Shown piece after piece: positions 45,742 through 55,505 of a DNA stretch of 64,000 nucleotides. The stretch covers positions 20,184,660 through 20,248,659 of the forward strand of contig NC_087069.1 of assembly GCF_963678635.1 (NCBI RefSeq), written 5' to 3'. The stretch comes from Symsagittifera roscoffensis (taxonomy: Eukaryota; Xenacoelomorpha; Acoela; Convolutidae). Below the pieces are notes generated by a model. That model ran no database searches. It had not been told where the DNA came from and saw nothing but the letters and a program-made list of their open reading frames with translations. Position numbers and translations under genes: made by a program. Every line of letters starts with the position of its first letter. The stretch's first letter is position 1.

Positions 45742-46800
45742 ACAGATGAGGGGTTGTCTAGTTGTTCGAATTTTCCCGACAGACCGACAGAAACAGAGTT
45801 AGCAGCGAATAAACCGGTCCTAACTGAGATAGAACATTTGAAGAGTAAAAGATCAGACAAGGAACAAGATTCGCTCAGGGCGGTGCTAAGTCGGAACGCA
45901 GACGTTTTTTCGAAACATAAGGCCGACATAGGTTGCTGTAATTTTGTAGAACACGAGATTGAGATAGAAGAGGGCTCGGTACCTCATAGGGAAGGGGCGA
46001 GAAGAATGACCCCTCATAATTCGGAAGCGTGCAGGAAGGAAATCGAGATGTTAATAGAGTACGACATGATCGAGCCGTCGAACTCCCCGTGGGCTTGTGG
46101 CGTGGTCATGGCTAAAAAGAAAGGGGGCAACTCAGGTTTTGTTGTGATTTCCGTTATCTGAACGCAGTGACTAAAAGGACGCATACCCGATTCCCGCATC
46201 GATGAGAGCCTATCCAAGCTGGGGGACGCGAAGTTCTTCACGACGTTAGATTTGGGCTCGGCGTTCTGGCAAGTGCCACTCCGAAAGCAAGATCGTGAAA
46301 AAACGGGCTTCGCGTGCGAGCTGGGATTGTTCCAGTGGAAGAGGATGCCGTTCGGATTGTGCAACGCGACGACCACATTCCAGCGACTGATGGCCCAGGC
46401 ACTCACGAGAAGGACAAAGAAATACGGGAATCTCATCATGTGTTAAGTCGAGTATGTCGTGATCGCAACGCCAACCCTAGAGGATCACATAGAGAGGTTG
46501 GATGAGGTGTTTACTTGCATGAAGCAGGTGGGATTGAATTGTAAAACCTCGAAGTGTGAAATCCTCAGAGACTCCATAAAATATCTAGGCCGCCTGGTGG
46601 ATAAGCATGGAGTGAGACCAAATCCCGAAGCGGCACCCAAGACAGAAACACAACTGATGAGTTTTTTGTGGTTCGCTAACTATTATCGGGAGTTCGTCAA
46701 GGGATACGCCGATAAGATATACCCCATGCAACAGTTGATGAGAAACAAAGGCAAAAAATTCACTTGGACCGATGAGGCACAATCTTCAATTGAAAACATT
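45742..46800 (+). pseudogene. Reverse transcriptase of the giant retroelement
   Basis: Would copy element RNA into DNA. Visible in order: VEHEIEIEEGSVPHREGARR and MLIEYDMIEPSNSPWACGVV (fingers); FTTLDLGSAFWQVPL (motif A, catalytic Asp) at about 46237; KRMPFGLCNATTTFQRLM (motif B); the motif C region at about 46440-46470; then LNCKTSKCEILRDSIKYLG and the connection. Motif C, normally YVDD, reads stop-V-E-Y (46443-46454), so the catalytic pair is gone. A frameshift near 46130-46200 also breaks the frame between fingers and palm. Family is clear; this copy is inactive. Confidence 0.9.
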
Positions 46801-47200
46801 CAACGTGAACTTTGCGAGGCACCAGTCCTCGGCATGCCAACAGAAAAGCGGATGTTTGTGTTAGACACGGATTCATCAGTGGTTGCGATATCAGGCATAC
46901 TTCACCAAGAACAAGAGTGGAACGGGAGAACGGTTCTCCGTCCAATAGCCTACGGAAGTAAGGTCTCGAGCGATACCGAGATGAAGTATGGTGCAGCGAA
47001 AGCGGAAATGTTCGCGGTGATCACTTTCGTGGAAAAACATAGGGCCTAATTGGGGAGTGCTCCCTTCAAGTTGCGTGTGGATAATCGTGCCCTTGCCTGG
47101 CTGAAAACCTATTCGATGGATCAAAGTTATATTGGTCGTTGGATCGTGCGCCTGGACGGATACCACATGATCATAGAGCACCGTACCCGTGACAAACACC
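46801..47200 (+). pseudogene. RNase H domain of Pol
   Basis: MFVLDTDSSVVAISGILHQE gives the first catalytic Asp, KAEMFAVITFVEKHRA the Glu, and VDNRALAWLKTYS the next Asp, followed by GRWIVRLDGYHMIIEHR. This is the usual Ty3/gypsy RNase H that removes the RNA strand. A TAA at 47047 lies between the Glu and the third motif, and frame is lost after KHQ at 47203. Confidence 0.85.
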
Positions 47201-48555
47201 AGTGAGAAGACAGAATTCTATGAGCGCCTCGAAGAAAAGCAGGCTAACCAAGCGGAGGTAAAAGACGGGTTTTCATTCCTAGACAAGGAGACCTAGGACA
47301 AACTACCATTCACTAGGTGGCTGGATAAGTCAGGGCACCCTTTACCCGGAAACCCTGAACTTCCAGTGGAAACGGCCGCTGTGATAAAGGTTTTAACCAG
47401 GGGTGAACCCGTTCCGCTGGATCTGCTAGTCCGATCCAATCTGGTACAGCAGGAGCTCACCAGGTTGGGTATAAACAGCATAGCTCTGCTAAATAGGACA
47501 GTTAATGCGCGCCGGACGTCATGGGGAAACTTCGTGACGTGCTGGAGAGAGAAGTCGACAGACATGATCGTGAGTGAATGGTGACCATGCAGCGATTGAC
47601 CGTAACTGAGAAAACGGAGAAGAGGCCGGTGATCAGGCGCGGTCACGATGTGGAACGGGATTGCCGGTCGATAGTGAACCAGCTGGTGACCTCAATGCCG
47701 AAGGATGTCTTGTTGAGGACTTCGTTCACAGAACGTGGGAAACCGACCCCGGTCCAAGTCACTGAAGAAGTCAGGGTCAAGTCGAAATCCAGCTTCAGGA
47801 GAAAAGTACATTTCACAGATGCAAAGGCAGAATACGAACCGGGCTCAAACTGCTCTTCCGGGGACGAAACAATATCCGAGGAGTCGGACACCTTCAGGCC
47901 CGTGCAGGACGATTTGTCCGGGGAGAGGTTGATGAGACAACCTCGGGACAAAATTTTGTCCGGGTAGTCGGATTCAAAGCGACCAATGGACAGAGTTTTG
48001 TCTGGGGAGTCGAGAAACATCACAGACAGAGTGGAACGTGATGGTTTGGAGTCATTCGGCTCAAGTGATTACTCGCGGCCGCAGTCCTGGGACAACACAT
48101 CCGAGACTACTTCCGATTCGGATGTATCGGAGATTGCGATTCATTCCTTGTTGGTGGACTGGAAACAGCGCGAGCTGGACAGGGAAATGCATCAGGGTCC
48201 GGACAGAGACAGGTACACCTCCGATGAGGAGGGCACCGTGGTGGATAATGGTGCTGATGAGCTCGAGCTTATAGCAGTTTCCAAACGCCCAACCAGATTA
48301 CTGCCACATGGTACGGTCGTCCGTACCCATCTGGAGCCATCTGTGCAGGAAGCAACGCCTTTGAAGAAGATATGGTGTGTCAAGTTGATGGACGATGCTC
48401 ATGCTCCGGAGATAATAAGCGGGCAATTGAACGTGATAAAGACGTATCTGAATGCCAGATACCGACTGTCGGACCTCCTAAGGGCTCAACGAAATGACAG
48501 GATGACGAGCAATCTAAAAAATTGGATTGAGAATGGAGCACCTGACAAATGAGAT
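47201..48555 (+). pseudogene. Unusually long Pol linker between RNase H and integrase
   Basis: About 450 codons, frameshifted, with stops at 47203, 47581, 47965 and 48550. Clear segments include LLVRSNLVQQELTRLGINS and, further on, SEIAIHSLLVDWKQRELDRE with RYTSDEEGTVVDNGADELEL, all acidic. A short repeated phrase centred on LSGE or ILSG occurs three to four times at 47900-48010. No domain is recognised. Most elements of this class have a short linker here. Confidence 0.6.
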
Positions 48556-49500
48556 TTGGAAGAAGACAGCTATAAGATCTTGAAAAAGTTCTACCTGAAA
48601 AGAAAAGATTTGTTGTACCTGAACAAAGACGGAATCGTAGCCTGTAAACGTAAAGAGGAGGACAAGGTCCCTTACAAGTACAATTCAAAATTGTTACCAC
48701 AATTATACCAGACCGAATTGCTCTTTCGTTCACATGACCAAATGGGCCATCAAGGAGTGGACAAAGTGTATAACAGAATACAGAAACGATTCGAAAGGCC
48801 TGGCTAGAAGAAGGCGTGTGAAAAGTGGATCTGAGCATGCTTGTTGTGCCAACAGGCGAAGGACCCCAGGAAACTAAGATTCCCTCTGCAGTCAATAGAA
48901 TCATCGGGATTCAATGAAGTGGTGCAGATTGATCACCAGAAGATATGCATGACACCCAGGGCCTACAATCAGGTGCTGGTAATGGTTGATCATTTTACAG
49001 AATATGCAGAGGCAGCACCCTGCATGACAGCATTAGCGGAAGAAACATGCGATCACTTGATAAATGTGTGGATAGCGAGGCACGGCTGCCCCATCACATT
49101 CCAATCGGACAATGGCAAAGCATTCGTGGGTGATCTCACGAAGGAGTTAATGAAAAGGTCGCAGGTAGCATAGGCCCACTCGACCACTTATCACCCGCAA
49201 AGGAATGGCCTAGTCGAGAGGCAAAATCGCACGCTAGTATGCATGTTGAGAGTTTATTGCGCACGCTACATGGATGACTGGGATAGATACTTGCCGCAAG
49301 TGATGGGTGCTTACAACAGCACAGAGCATTCCACCACGAGAAAAAGTCCACATATGATGCTAACGGGTCACGAAAAAGCGATTCCGTTGACGTTTTTCTA
49401 CCCTGAATATGAAAGGGAAGAGAACAGCACCGCAAACGTACGTGCGGGATGTCATTAGAAGACAGCAGGACCTCAATGACTTATGCAGGAGGAACACGCA
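48556..49500 (+). pseudogene. Integrase of the giant retroelement
   Basis: Would insert the cDNA into the genome. The zinc-binding HHCC module has RSHDQMGHQGVDKVY and, after two stops (48805, 48832), CLLCQQAKD. The core carries VVQIDHQKICM (first Asp), FQSDNGKAFVGD (second Asp) and NGLVERQNRTL (Glu), and exactly 35 codons separate the last two, a D,D35E arrangement. All three catalytic acids are present although TAG 49171 and 49456 interrupt. The GPY/F module follows in the next ORF. Confidence 0.9.
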
Positions 49501-50659
49501 AAAGGCGTAAATTAGACAAAAAAGGAGGTTTGATACAAGGGCTGCCGATGCAAAAGCCTACTCAGTTGGCGATTACGTGTGGGTATTTCAGGAAGTAGTT
49601 CCACCAAAAGGAATCAAAAAATTATTCAAGAAACGGCGTGGCCCATTTCAAATAACAGAAGTGCACCAAGGAGGTCGGTTTTATCGACTGAGCACAGGAA
49701 GAGCAGCTCATTACGAAAACATCAAACCGCACAATGCCTCATCAGAGGACTGGTGCATCCCAGCAGACATGCAAGAGGGAGACTATTTAATAGTGGATCC
49801 TGCTTGTGAGGTGAATGAAAGAGGCACTCGCGACAAAAACGACGGAAATGAGGTGGTGGATGATTGCGAGCGAGTAGAGGTTGATGAGGAAACTCTGACT
49901 TATACCGAAGAGGACTGGGACTGCCCAGAACAGACTGAAATTGACAAAGGAATACAACCTGACTTTTCTCTCACCATGGAGACACGCCAGAGCAACACGG
50001 TAAGGGATAAGGAGAAGTACAACCCGTATGGCGAGGATTTCGTCATAGACAGGATAGTTTTAAGTGATATGATGGAGTCGCTGGTGGGACTGGATGAAGT
50101 AGCGGTGCCAGGAGAGATCGACTTAGTCAATGACATGGATCAGGATTGCATCGACGATCGCTCCGAACCAGATGTAGAAATCGAACCAGAGGTGGAGCAG
50201 ACTCATGAGCAAGAATTAACAAACTTGCGAGTGCTCGAATGGCTCCATGATCTGCCAGCAGATCCTAAAAAGACTATCTTGACGATTCAGGATGTCGATA
50301 AAGACGGCATCAAATATGTCAGCCATGACAAAACCGAGTCCAACTGGGTCGCTCCAGTCGGTCCTCTACGCGTTCCAAAATCCAACCTCGATCTGCTCGA
50401 TTTTGGGCGATCGACGGGGACGTCGATGGATATTTTTGTCCGGGGAGTGGGAATAGGACTCACCCACACCAAAAAATTGATCATTAAAAATTTAAAATTG
50501 GCAAGGGAAACCAGAGAACTGGAAACGGTGGGCAAAACGCTAAAAAAAACACCTTTTGGACGAATTTTTGAATCTTATTTTGACCTACCGAACCATTATT
50601 CAAACAATATCGTCAAAACGGACAGCGTTTCATACTCATGGAACGTACATGCGCTATAG
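49500..50659 (+). pseudogene. Pol C-terminus: GPY/F-like module and acidic tail
   Basis: YSVGDYVWVFQEVVPPKG and RRGPFQITEVHQGGRFYRL match the GPY/F module that follows Ty3/gypsy integrases. After it comes an acidic extension of about 280 residues with repeated E/D clusters (EEDWDCPEQTEIDKG) and NPYGEDFVIDRI. No chromodomain is seen. The frame ends at 50659 and overlaps the macrodomain frame by 22 bases. Confidence 0.75.
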
Positions 50660-51039
50660 CGATAACCGCGGATGTAAGCTTCAAAACATCACTAGCGGCT
50701 GATTTCAAAAGAGAGTATGAGAACATCGAGTTTTTATGGAAACAGAGGCCTGGTGTGGGAGGGATGATAACGCTGCCCCCTGTTGCATCACAGATACCAG
50801 GGAAATATTTGTGTTTCCTGGTTACTAAGGCCACTGATAGGCAACACGTAGATCCAGAGAGCTTGGTATTGGCCTTGACTCGACTTAGGGATTTTCTGGT
50901 TGAGAGAGGAGTGACTTCTCTCTCGTTACCAGTCTACGATCCCAATAGGGGAAAGCTACATCCGAGAGAAATATACGCCCTTGTACACGTGATATTTTCA
51001 GAGAATGACATAGAGGTTTACTTACAAAAAAAGTACTAA
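50638..51039 (+). CDS. Macrodomain protein (OARD1/TARG1-like), end of Pol or separate ORF
   Basis: An intact 133-residue ORF, ATG 50638 to TAA 51037-51039. The pattern fits the ADP-ribose-binding macrodomain of the OARD1/TARG1 group: ITADVSFKTSLAADFKREY (loop 1), an amphipathic helix with GVGGMITL, KYLCFLVTKATDRQHVDPES, then LALTRLRDFLVERGVTSLSLPVYDPNRGKL, and a C-terminal VHVIFSENDIEVYL strand. In family members loop 1 usually has an M-G-A/S-G type phrase and the later loop has a G-x-G-x-D phrase; here both are changed (FKTSLA, YDPNRGKL), so binding or hydrolysis may be altered. The same frame is open 39 bases upstream (QYRQNGQRFIL), so it may originally be fused to Pol. Confidence 0.6.
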   Translation: MERTCAIAITADVSFKTSLAADFKREYENIEFLWKQRPGVGGMITLPPVASQIPGKYLCFLVTKATDRQHVDPESLVLALTRLRDFLVERGVTSLSLPVYDPNRGKLHPREIYALVHVIFSENDIEVYLQKKY

Positions 51040-51514
51040 CTGAGCATATGCTAGAAGTTGCATTCGGCGATAAGTGGTTTTAATTGAGTTCACTTTATAA
51101 GGATTAGGATTGAGTTAGGTTAGCTACTAGGAATTATGTTTTTAGGTAATAATGTAGATATTTGATGTTTATGTGTTATGTTATTGTTAGCTTATGTTTT
51201 ATGTGATGTTTGTGTCCTGAAAGACCTGGAACACTCCAGGTATTGAAGGTGACAGCGCTCATTCGTGTTACCCCGATAAGGTTGAAGGTGGACGATCCAC
51301 CTTGGTGCTAAGTTTTAAATCAGTAACGAAGAAAATTTCAATGGATTGTTTTAAGGGAAAAAAATGCGAATGATGTTTTATCCTGAAAATGGGACCGCAT
51401 GAAACGATGGTTTTCATTCGTGACTTGTTTTTTAGATCTTGGTTGATCAAATCTTGTTTATTGAATCAGACAAACTTGAAGGAACTTCACGACACGAGAA
51501 TCAATACCATAGAA
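51040..51514. other. Spacer between the two polyproteins
   Basis: No coding frame. AT-rich relative to both neighbours. Includes TGGAACACTCCAGGTATTG, a short inverted match near 51230, and repeated TTATGTTTTATGTGATG phrases. It may hold a second promoter, splice acceptor or internal initiation site for the downstream frame; none can be proved. Confidence 0.45.
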
Positions 51515-52500
51515 ATGGATGATACAAATGAATGAATGGAATTCCTCTCAGCGAGTCTAAGAGCGACTCTAGACGAGATCTATCAGTGGCTGATTGATTG
51601 TGATTTTATATGAGAAGACCCGGGATTGGCGATGTTTGTGGTCGCACTCCTCAACACGTTGGGACGAGAGGGTCGAGGGAATCGCCCCACAGAAGTGGTG
51701 ATGATGCTGGCCTTCGGTGAGTCCGGGACCGCCGAGAGAGGTCGAAATCAATTGATGAGATGGCGCCGAGGAGAAATGTCCGGACACGACTTGGCTCGTG
51801 AGCCGGGATTAGGCGAGCAAAGGGATCACCGGCTAATGGAGATGCCCCTACCTGTTCAGCCTGCGCAGCCGCTCATCGGAGCAACAAGACTACGTGATGG
51901 GCCGGGCCCGTCACACTCAGTAGACTCTCCAACAGCTGCTCCTCCTCTCAAGAGAATGAAGGTAAGCGAGATCGAGATACAGACCGCGGAGACGATCGAG
52001 ACCTTGGAGAAGAAAGAAAAGGATCCGAACGAGCTGTGTGCCAAGCTGCAGGAGTACAGGACAATATCTCGAGAAAGGGACGGATGGAAGAAGAAGTTTA
52101 AAGACCTGCAAATAGCCTACAAGGAAGAGGAGATAAAGCATCTGAAGGAACTATATATGGCGAGGGTGAGTCAAGTGTCACCGGAGGTTCTGGCTACGAT
52201 GAACTCCTCGGAGGCATCCAGGGACACACGTCCCGGGACGAGGGCACAGGAGCTGTGCGCACCGAGAGAGCCCGAGGCTCCTCAGCAGACATCACAGTCT
52301 GCTCCCAACCCGAGAAATACGATACCGGACCCCTCGGACACCTATCTCGCTCCTCAGTTTCAGGATTCGTTCCATCAGGTAGCCAGATCAGCTATGAACG
52401 AGATCAATAGGACCACTAGCCGGACGCTGGGTAGGGTCGTCCCTTCCCAACGCTTCGATCGTTCTTCGAGCAGCTCGGAGAGAACCACCCCGAACTGTAG
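51515..52500 (+). pseudogene. Second polyprotein, N-terminal and coiled-coil part
   Basis: I take ATG 51515 as start (MDDTNE, then a TGA, MEFLSASLRATLDEIYQWL, a second TGA at 51611, EDPGLAMFVVALLNTLG). The first ~60 codons form a helical domain; the next section is Pro- and Arg-rich (about 51780-51960). A strong coiled coil follows at 51970-52150 (TLEKKEKDPNELCAKLQEYR, KEEEIKHLKELYMARVSQ). The tail is Ser/Pro-rich. A frameshift near 52497 moves from frame 2 to frame 0, where VPAGTAHDGTIQRSRVVDIR links into the hydrolase. Gag-like particle function is possible but not shown. Confidence 0.5.
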
Positions 52501-53732
52501 TACCAGCAGGGACTGCGCATGATGGGACGATTCAGAGGTCTCGCGTGGTTGATATTAGGAAGAATCTAACGGTGCGCAACCAGTTCGTGCAAGTGGCCAC
52601 AGAGCATCCTCGTGCTTGTTTGAATGGCATGGGCTGGAACCCCGTCATAAGCAACCAGGCAATTCCCTCAGAGAGTCGTCAATTGGTTATAGGGGACAGT
52701 TTAGTGAGGGATCTAAACGAGATCTTTGTCAACGGGCAGACTACTGTCCTATCTTTTGGAAGCGCTTCCGTGGCTCAAGTCATCAAGATGATGGAGTTCC
52801 AGGGAGAGGATCACCTAGACACGTTGGTGATAATGCTCGGGACTAATGACGTTTCGAGGGACCCTGTAACTCCAGAGAGCAAGTGGGAACCCCTACTGGT
52901 CTGCCTTCTGAATGAACTGATGGAGAAGTACAGACCCAGACTTGTGGTTCTATACACGATACCACAGAACCCGGAGATGGGCACGCCGGTTGCAGATTTT
53001 ATGAATGGTAACGTGACTCGGTGGAACGAGATGACTCGCGGTCTGGTAAGGAGCAACCCCAGCGAGCTGCGACTCATGGATCTAGAAAACATGCTGCGCA
53101 TGATCGATCACCTCACGCTCACCAGGGACGGCATACACTTCAACACCCAGCAAGGGAGGCGCTGGATAAACGACGTGTTCCAGACGCAGTTGAGGGAAAT
53201 GAGGCAAGAGTTAAGGACAACTAGCTCACTGGCTCGGACCAGTTCGACTGGAGGAGGTAGAGTGAGGGGTAATGTGCCAGAATCACTCGCCAATCGACTC
53301 GGGCCCCTGGCAATGGAAACGGGTGCAGCTGCTCCCATCGCTCCGAGCTCAGATGTGGGAGCGAGGTTGGGGACTGCCCCTCCTCCCAGGACTCAACAGT
53401 TGGAGAGCCGACTTGGCAGATCGGTTGATCAGAACCAGATTAGCTCCCACGCCGTGTCTAGGAGGAGTGAAACGCCGGCTACAGCAACTCCTGCTTCGAC
53501 AACAGGACAATCGACGAGCGCCGTGCCGACGGAGGGAGTTGAACCAAACAGTGTGCTGCTTTGGAACCTTCCAGATCCCAGCGGTTGGCGACAATATAAG
53601 ACGGACATGTCGGCGAAGTTGAATATGAATACATTGACGTGTCGGGAAGATGCAAGGAAGATGATCGGTGGAGAGGGTCCCACAGTGTCGCGATTGTATC
53701 GAATACCGGGCGGTGATTGGCTGTTAGCGTGA
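52500..53732 (+). CDS. SGNH/GDSL hydrolase domain of the second polyprotein
   Basis: The frame is open from 52500 to TGA 53730-53732. It contains block I QLVIGDSLVRDL (nucleophile Ser at 52698), a block II Gly in SFGSASVAQV, block III VIMLGTNDVSRDP (Asn at 52845) and block V LTRDGIHFN (Asp and His at 53127-53138). Spacing, about 49 and 97 residues, fits a compact SGNH fold of about 170 residues. Such enzymes remove acyl or acetyl groups from lipids, sugars or proteins. All catalytic residues are present even though the element is otherwise damaged. After the domain, a low-complexity Ser/Thr/Pro/Arg region runs from 53210 to 53550, then LLWNLPDPSGWRQYKTDMS. SGNH-type esterase domains are reported in some LINE-class ORF1 proteins; in a Ty3/gypsy-class element this is unusual. 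Confidence 0.7.
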   Translation, partial: VPAGTAHDGTIQRSRVVDIRKNLTVRNQFVQVATEHPRACLNGMGWNPVISNQAIPSESRQLVIGDSLVRDLNEIFVNGQTTVLSFGSASVAQVIKMMEFQGEDHLDTLVIMLGTNDVSRDPVTPESKWEPLLVCLLNELMEKYRPRLVVLYTIPQNPEMGTPVADFMNGNVTRWNEMTRGLVRSNPSELRLMDLENMLRMIDHLTLTRDGIHFNTQQGRRWINDVFQTQLREMRQELRTTSSLARTSSTGGGRVRGNVPESLANRLGPLAMETGAAAPIAPSSDVGARLGTAPPPRTQQLESRLGRSVDQNQISSHAVSRRSETPATATPASTTGQSTSAVPTEGVEPNSVLLWNLPDPSGWRQYKTDMSAKLNMNTLTCREDARKMIGGEGPTVSRLYRIPGGDWLLA

Positions 53733-54140
53733 CAGGAACAGTTCAGCTCCGCGACTACGCTCAGGTACGTGGCCCTCAATGGATTGCCTCAGGACAATAC
53801 CTTTGGACCCTTGAATACCCGATCTCTCACGGACGTCCGTCGGAGAGCCAGAGAGCTGACATCACCTGCTAGGAAGGGTAAGTTCCTGGCCGAGAATAAG
53901 CCCAACAACAAGCATCACAAGATGTACAGACAGTTTGCTAAACCACCCGGCCAGTCGCCTGGTGAATATTTGAGAGACTATCCCCGAGCGACCTTGGTGG
54001 AAGGAGACGACAAGAGATATGCAGGGCTGATGGCATCAGTCGTTTACAGCCTGTTTGCCGATTATGATCCCTTAGATATGAAGGCTGCCAAATACCTGAT
54101 AGTAGCCAGTTCGGATTATCTCTACACGCCCCGTTCTCTC
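53733..54140 (+). pseudogene. Second polyprotein, segment after the SGNH domain
   Basis: Continues in frame 0 after the TGA at 53730 (QEQFSSATTLRYVALNGLPQ), with a basic linker, ARELTSPARKGKFLAENKPN. It ends YTPRSLFCLM by a one-base loss near 54140; the next segment picks up in frame 2. No domain recognised. KYLIVASSDYLYTPRSL just before the break could be the first strand of the next SGNH-like domain. Confidence 0.45.
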
Positions 54141-54142
54141 TT

Positions 54143-55505
54143 TTGCCTGATGTGATTTTCTTGACGGCGCCTAAGTTGGACTGGGAACAATCAGCAGGCA
54201 TGATGATAAGTGTGCGAAGGGTAGTCAGCATGGAACCGCAGGTGATAGTGGTCGCAGTCTCGAATGATGTCCTGCAGAGCAGAGGGTTGTTGTCCCGTCT
54301 GACGGATGGATCGATCCCGAGCAAGGAGGTCATAGGAGAGGCGATAATGACATTTCTCTCGGCCATGGCTGAGGTAGAAACATCATTAAAACAACGCTTC
54401 ACTGAAAATGTGGTCAAGGTTGTCTGTGTGTTATCACCAGGGTACGCCACATTGCCAGAACCCCTTCAGTTTGTGTACACGATGGTCACAACGATAGCAG
54501 AGGGAAGATTCAGCGTGATAATACCCGCGCCAAACAGAACAGTGGACCCCAACAACTACTACCCATCCCGATCTGAGCTTCTTGCCATTTGAGTTGACAT
54601 TTCTAATGCCATACAGGGGTTCAAGCATTGTAGCACAACTCGATTGGTGCTGGATGAAGTCCTGGGGTTGGAGCTGTCCAACTTCGCCAGATTATTGAAA
54701 TTGAGGCCAGGGGTAGATGACGATCATTTGTTAGTACAACAGGTGGCTGATGATCTCTGTTTCAGACAAATGGATCACGCAGAGAATGAGCAGGGGAGGA
54801 CGGTTGGAAAAAATATGACATCGGCAGAAGAGGATATCATGGCATTGGCTTTGCGTACGAAGCCACACACCAACGCATGGTTGTACTTGTCACCGAGATT
54901 GTGTACCTTGGGGGAAGATGCGTTCGGGCATGCACCGGCGGTGATCAAAGAGATATACGCATATCTGAAAAACTTGTTTAATGAGAGGGAGTTAGCCGGT
55001 GGCATGATGTTGCAGTTGATTCAAGACGTGAACACGATGTCATTGGATAAGTTCCAAGCTGATATATCGGCCACGAGGGCACAATATGAACGATCAGACG
55101 CTGTCTTGGGTGGAATGGGAGTGGGTTGGACGCCATCCTTCTTATCAACATGTTACCCGAGGGCATCCAGGAACCTGATCGAGAGCTTCGTCAAGGATAT
55201 CCGGAAACTGTCAATCGGCTTGATATTGGCCTTGTATGTGACATTTGGTGACGAGAATTCCGTGAAGGGACCTGCGAATCTCTTCACCCAAGCATTGGCA
55301 GACCTGAGATTGGATGGGCTCCTCATCCTGATCGCTATGACGTATGGTCGGTTGGGCGATCTGCTCGTGCTATTGCGATACCCAGAACAACTTCAGGAAA
55401 CGAGTCGTGAATTCAACGCGCAGTTGGAAACCGCCTCGCTCAAAAAAGATGAAGAACTGGAGGATCCTCTTGCTCCAATATCTCCTGCAACAGAACAGGA
55501 GCATC
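54143..55505 (+). pseudogene. Second polyprotein, SGNH-like and helical segments
   Basis: Frame 2, with one TGA at 54590. The first ~150 codons have MEPQVIVVAVSNDVLQSRGL, VKVVCVLSPGYATLPEPL, FSVIIPAPNRTVDPNNYYP. The alternation of beta strands with an Asn after a hydrophobic strand (AVSND) is like SGNH block III, so this may be a second, degenerated hydrolase. The rest (54644-55505) is a mostly helical protein with LVLDEVLGLELSNFARLLKL, TSAEEDIMALALRTKPHTN and a Leu-rich LRLDGLLILIAMTYGRLGDL. I recognise no family there. A frameshift near 55505 returns to frame 0. Confidence 0.45.
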
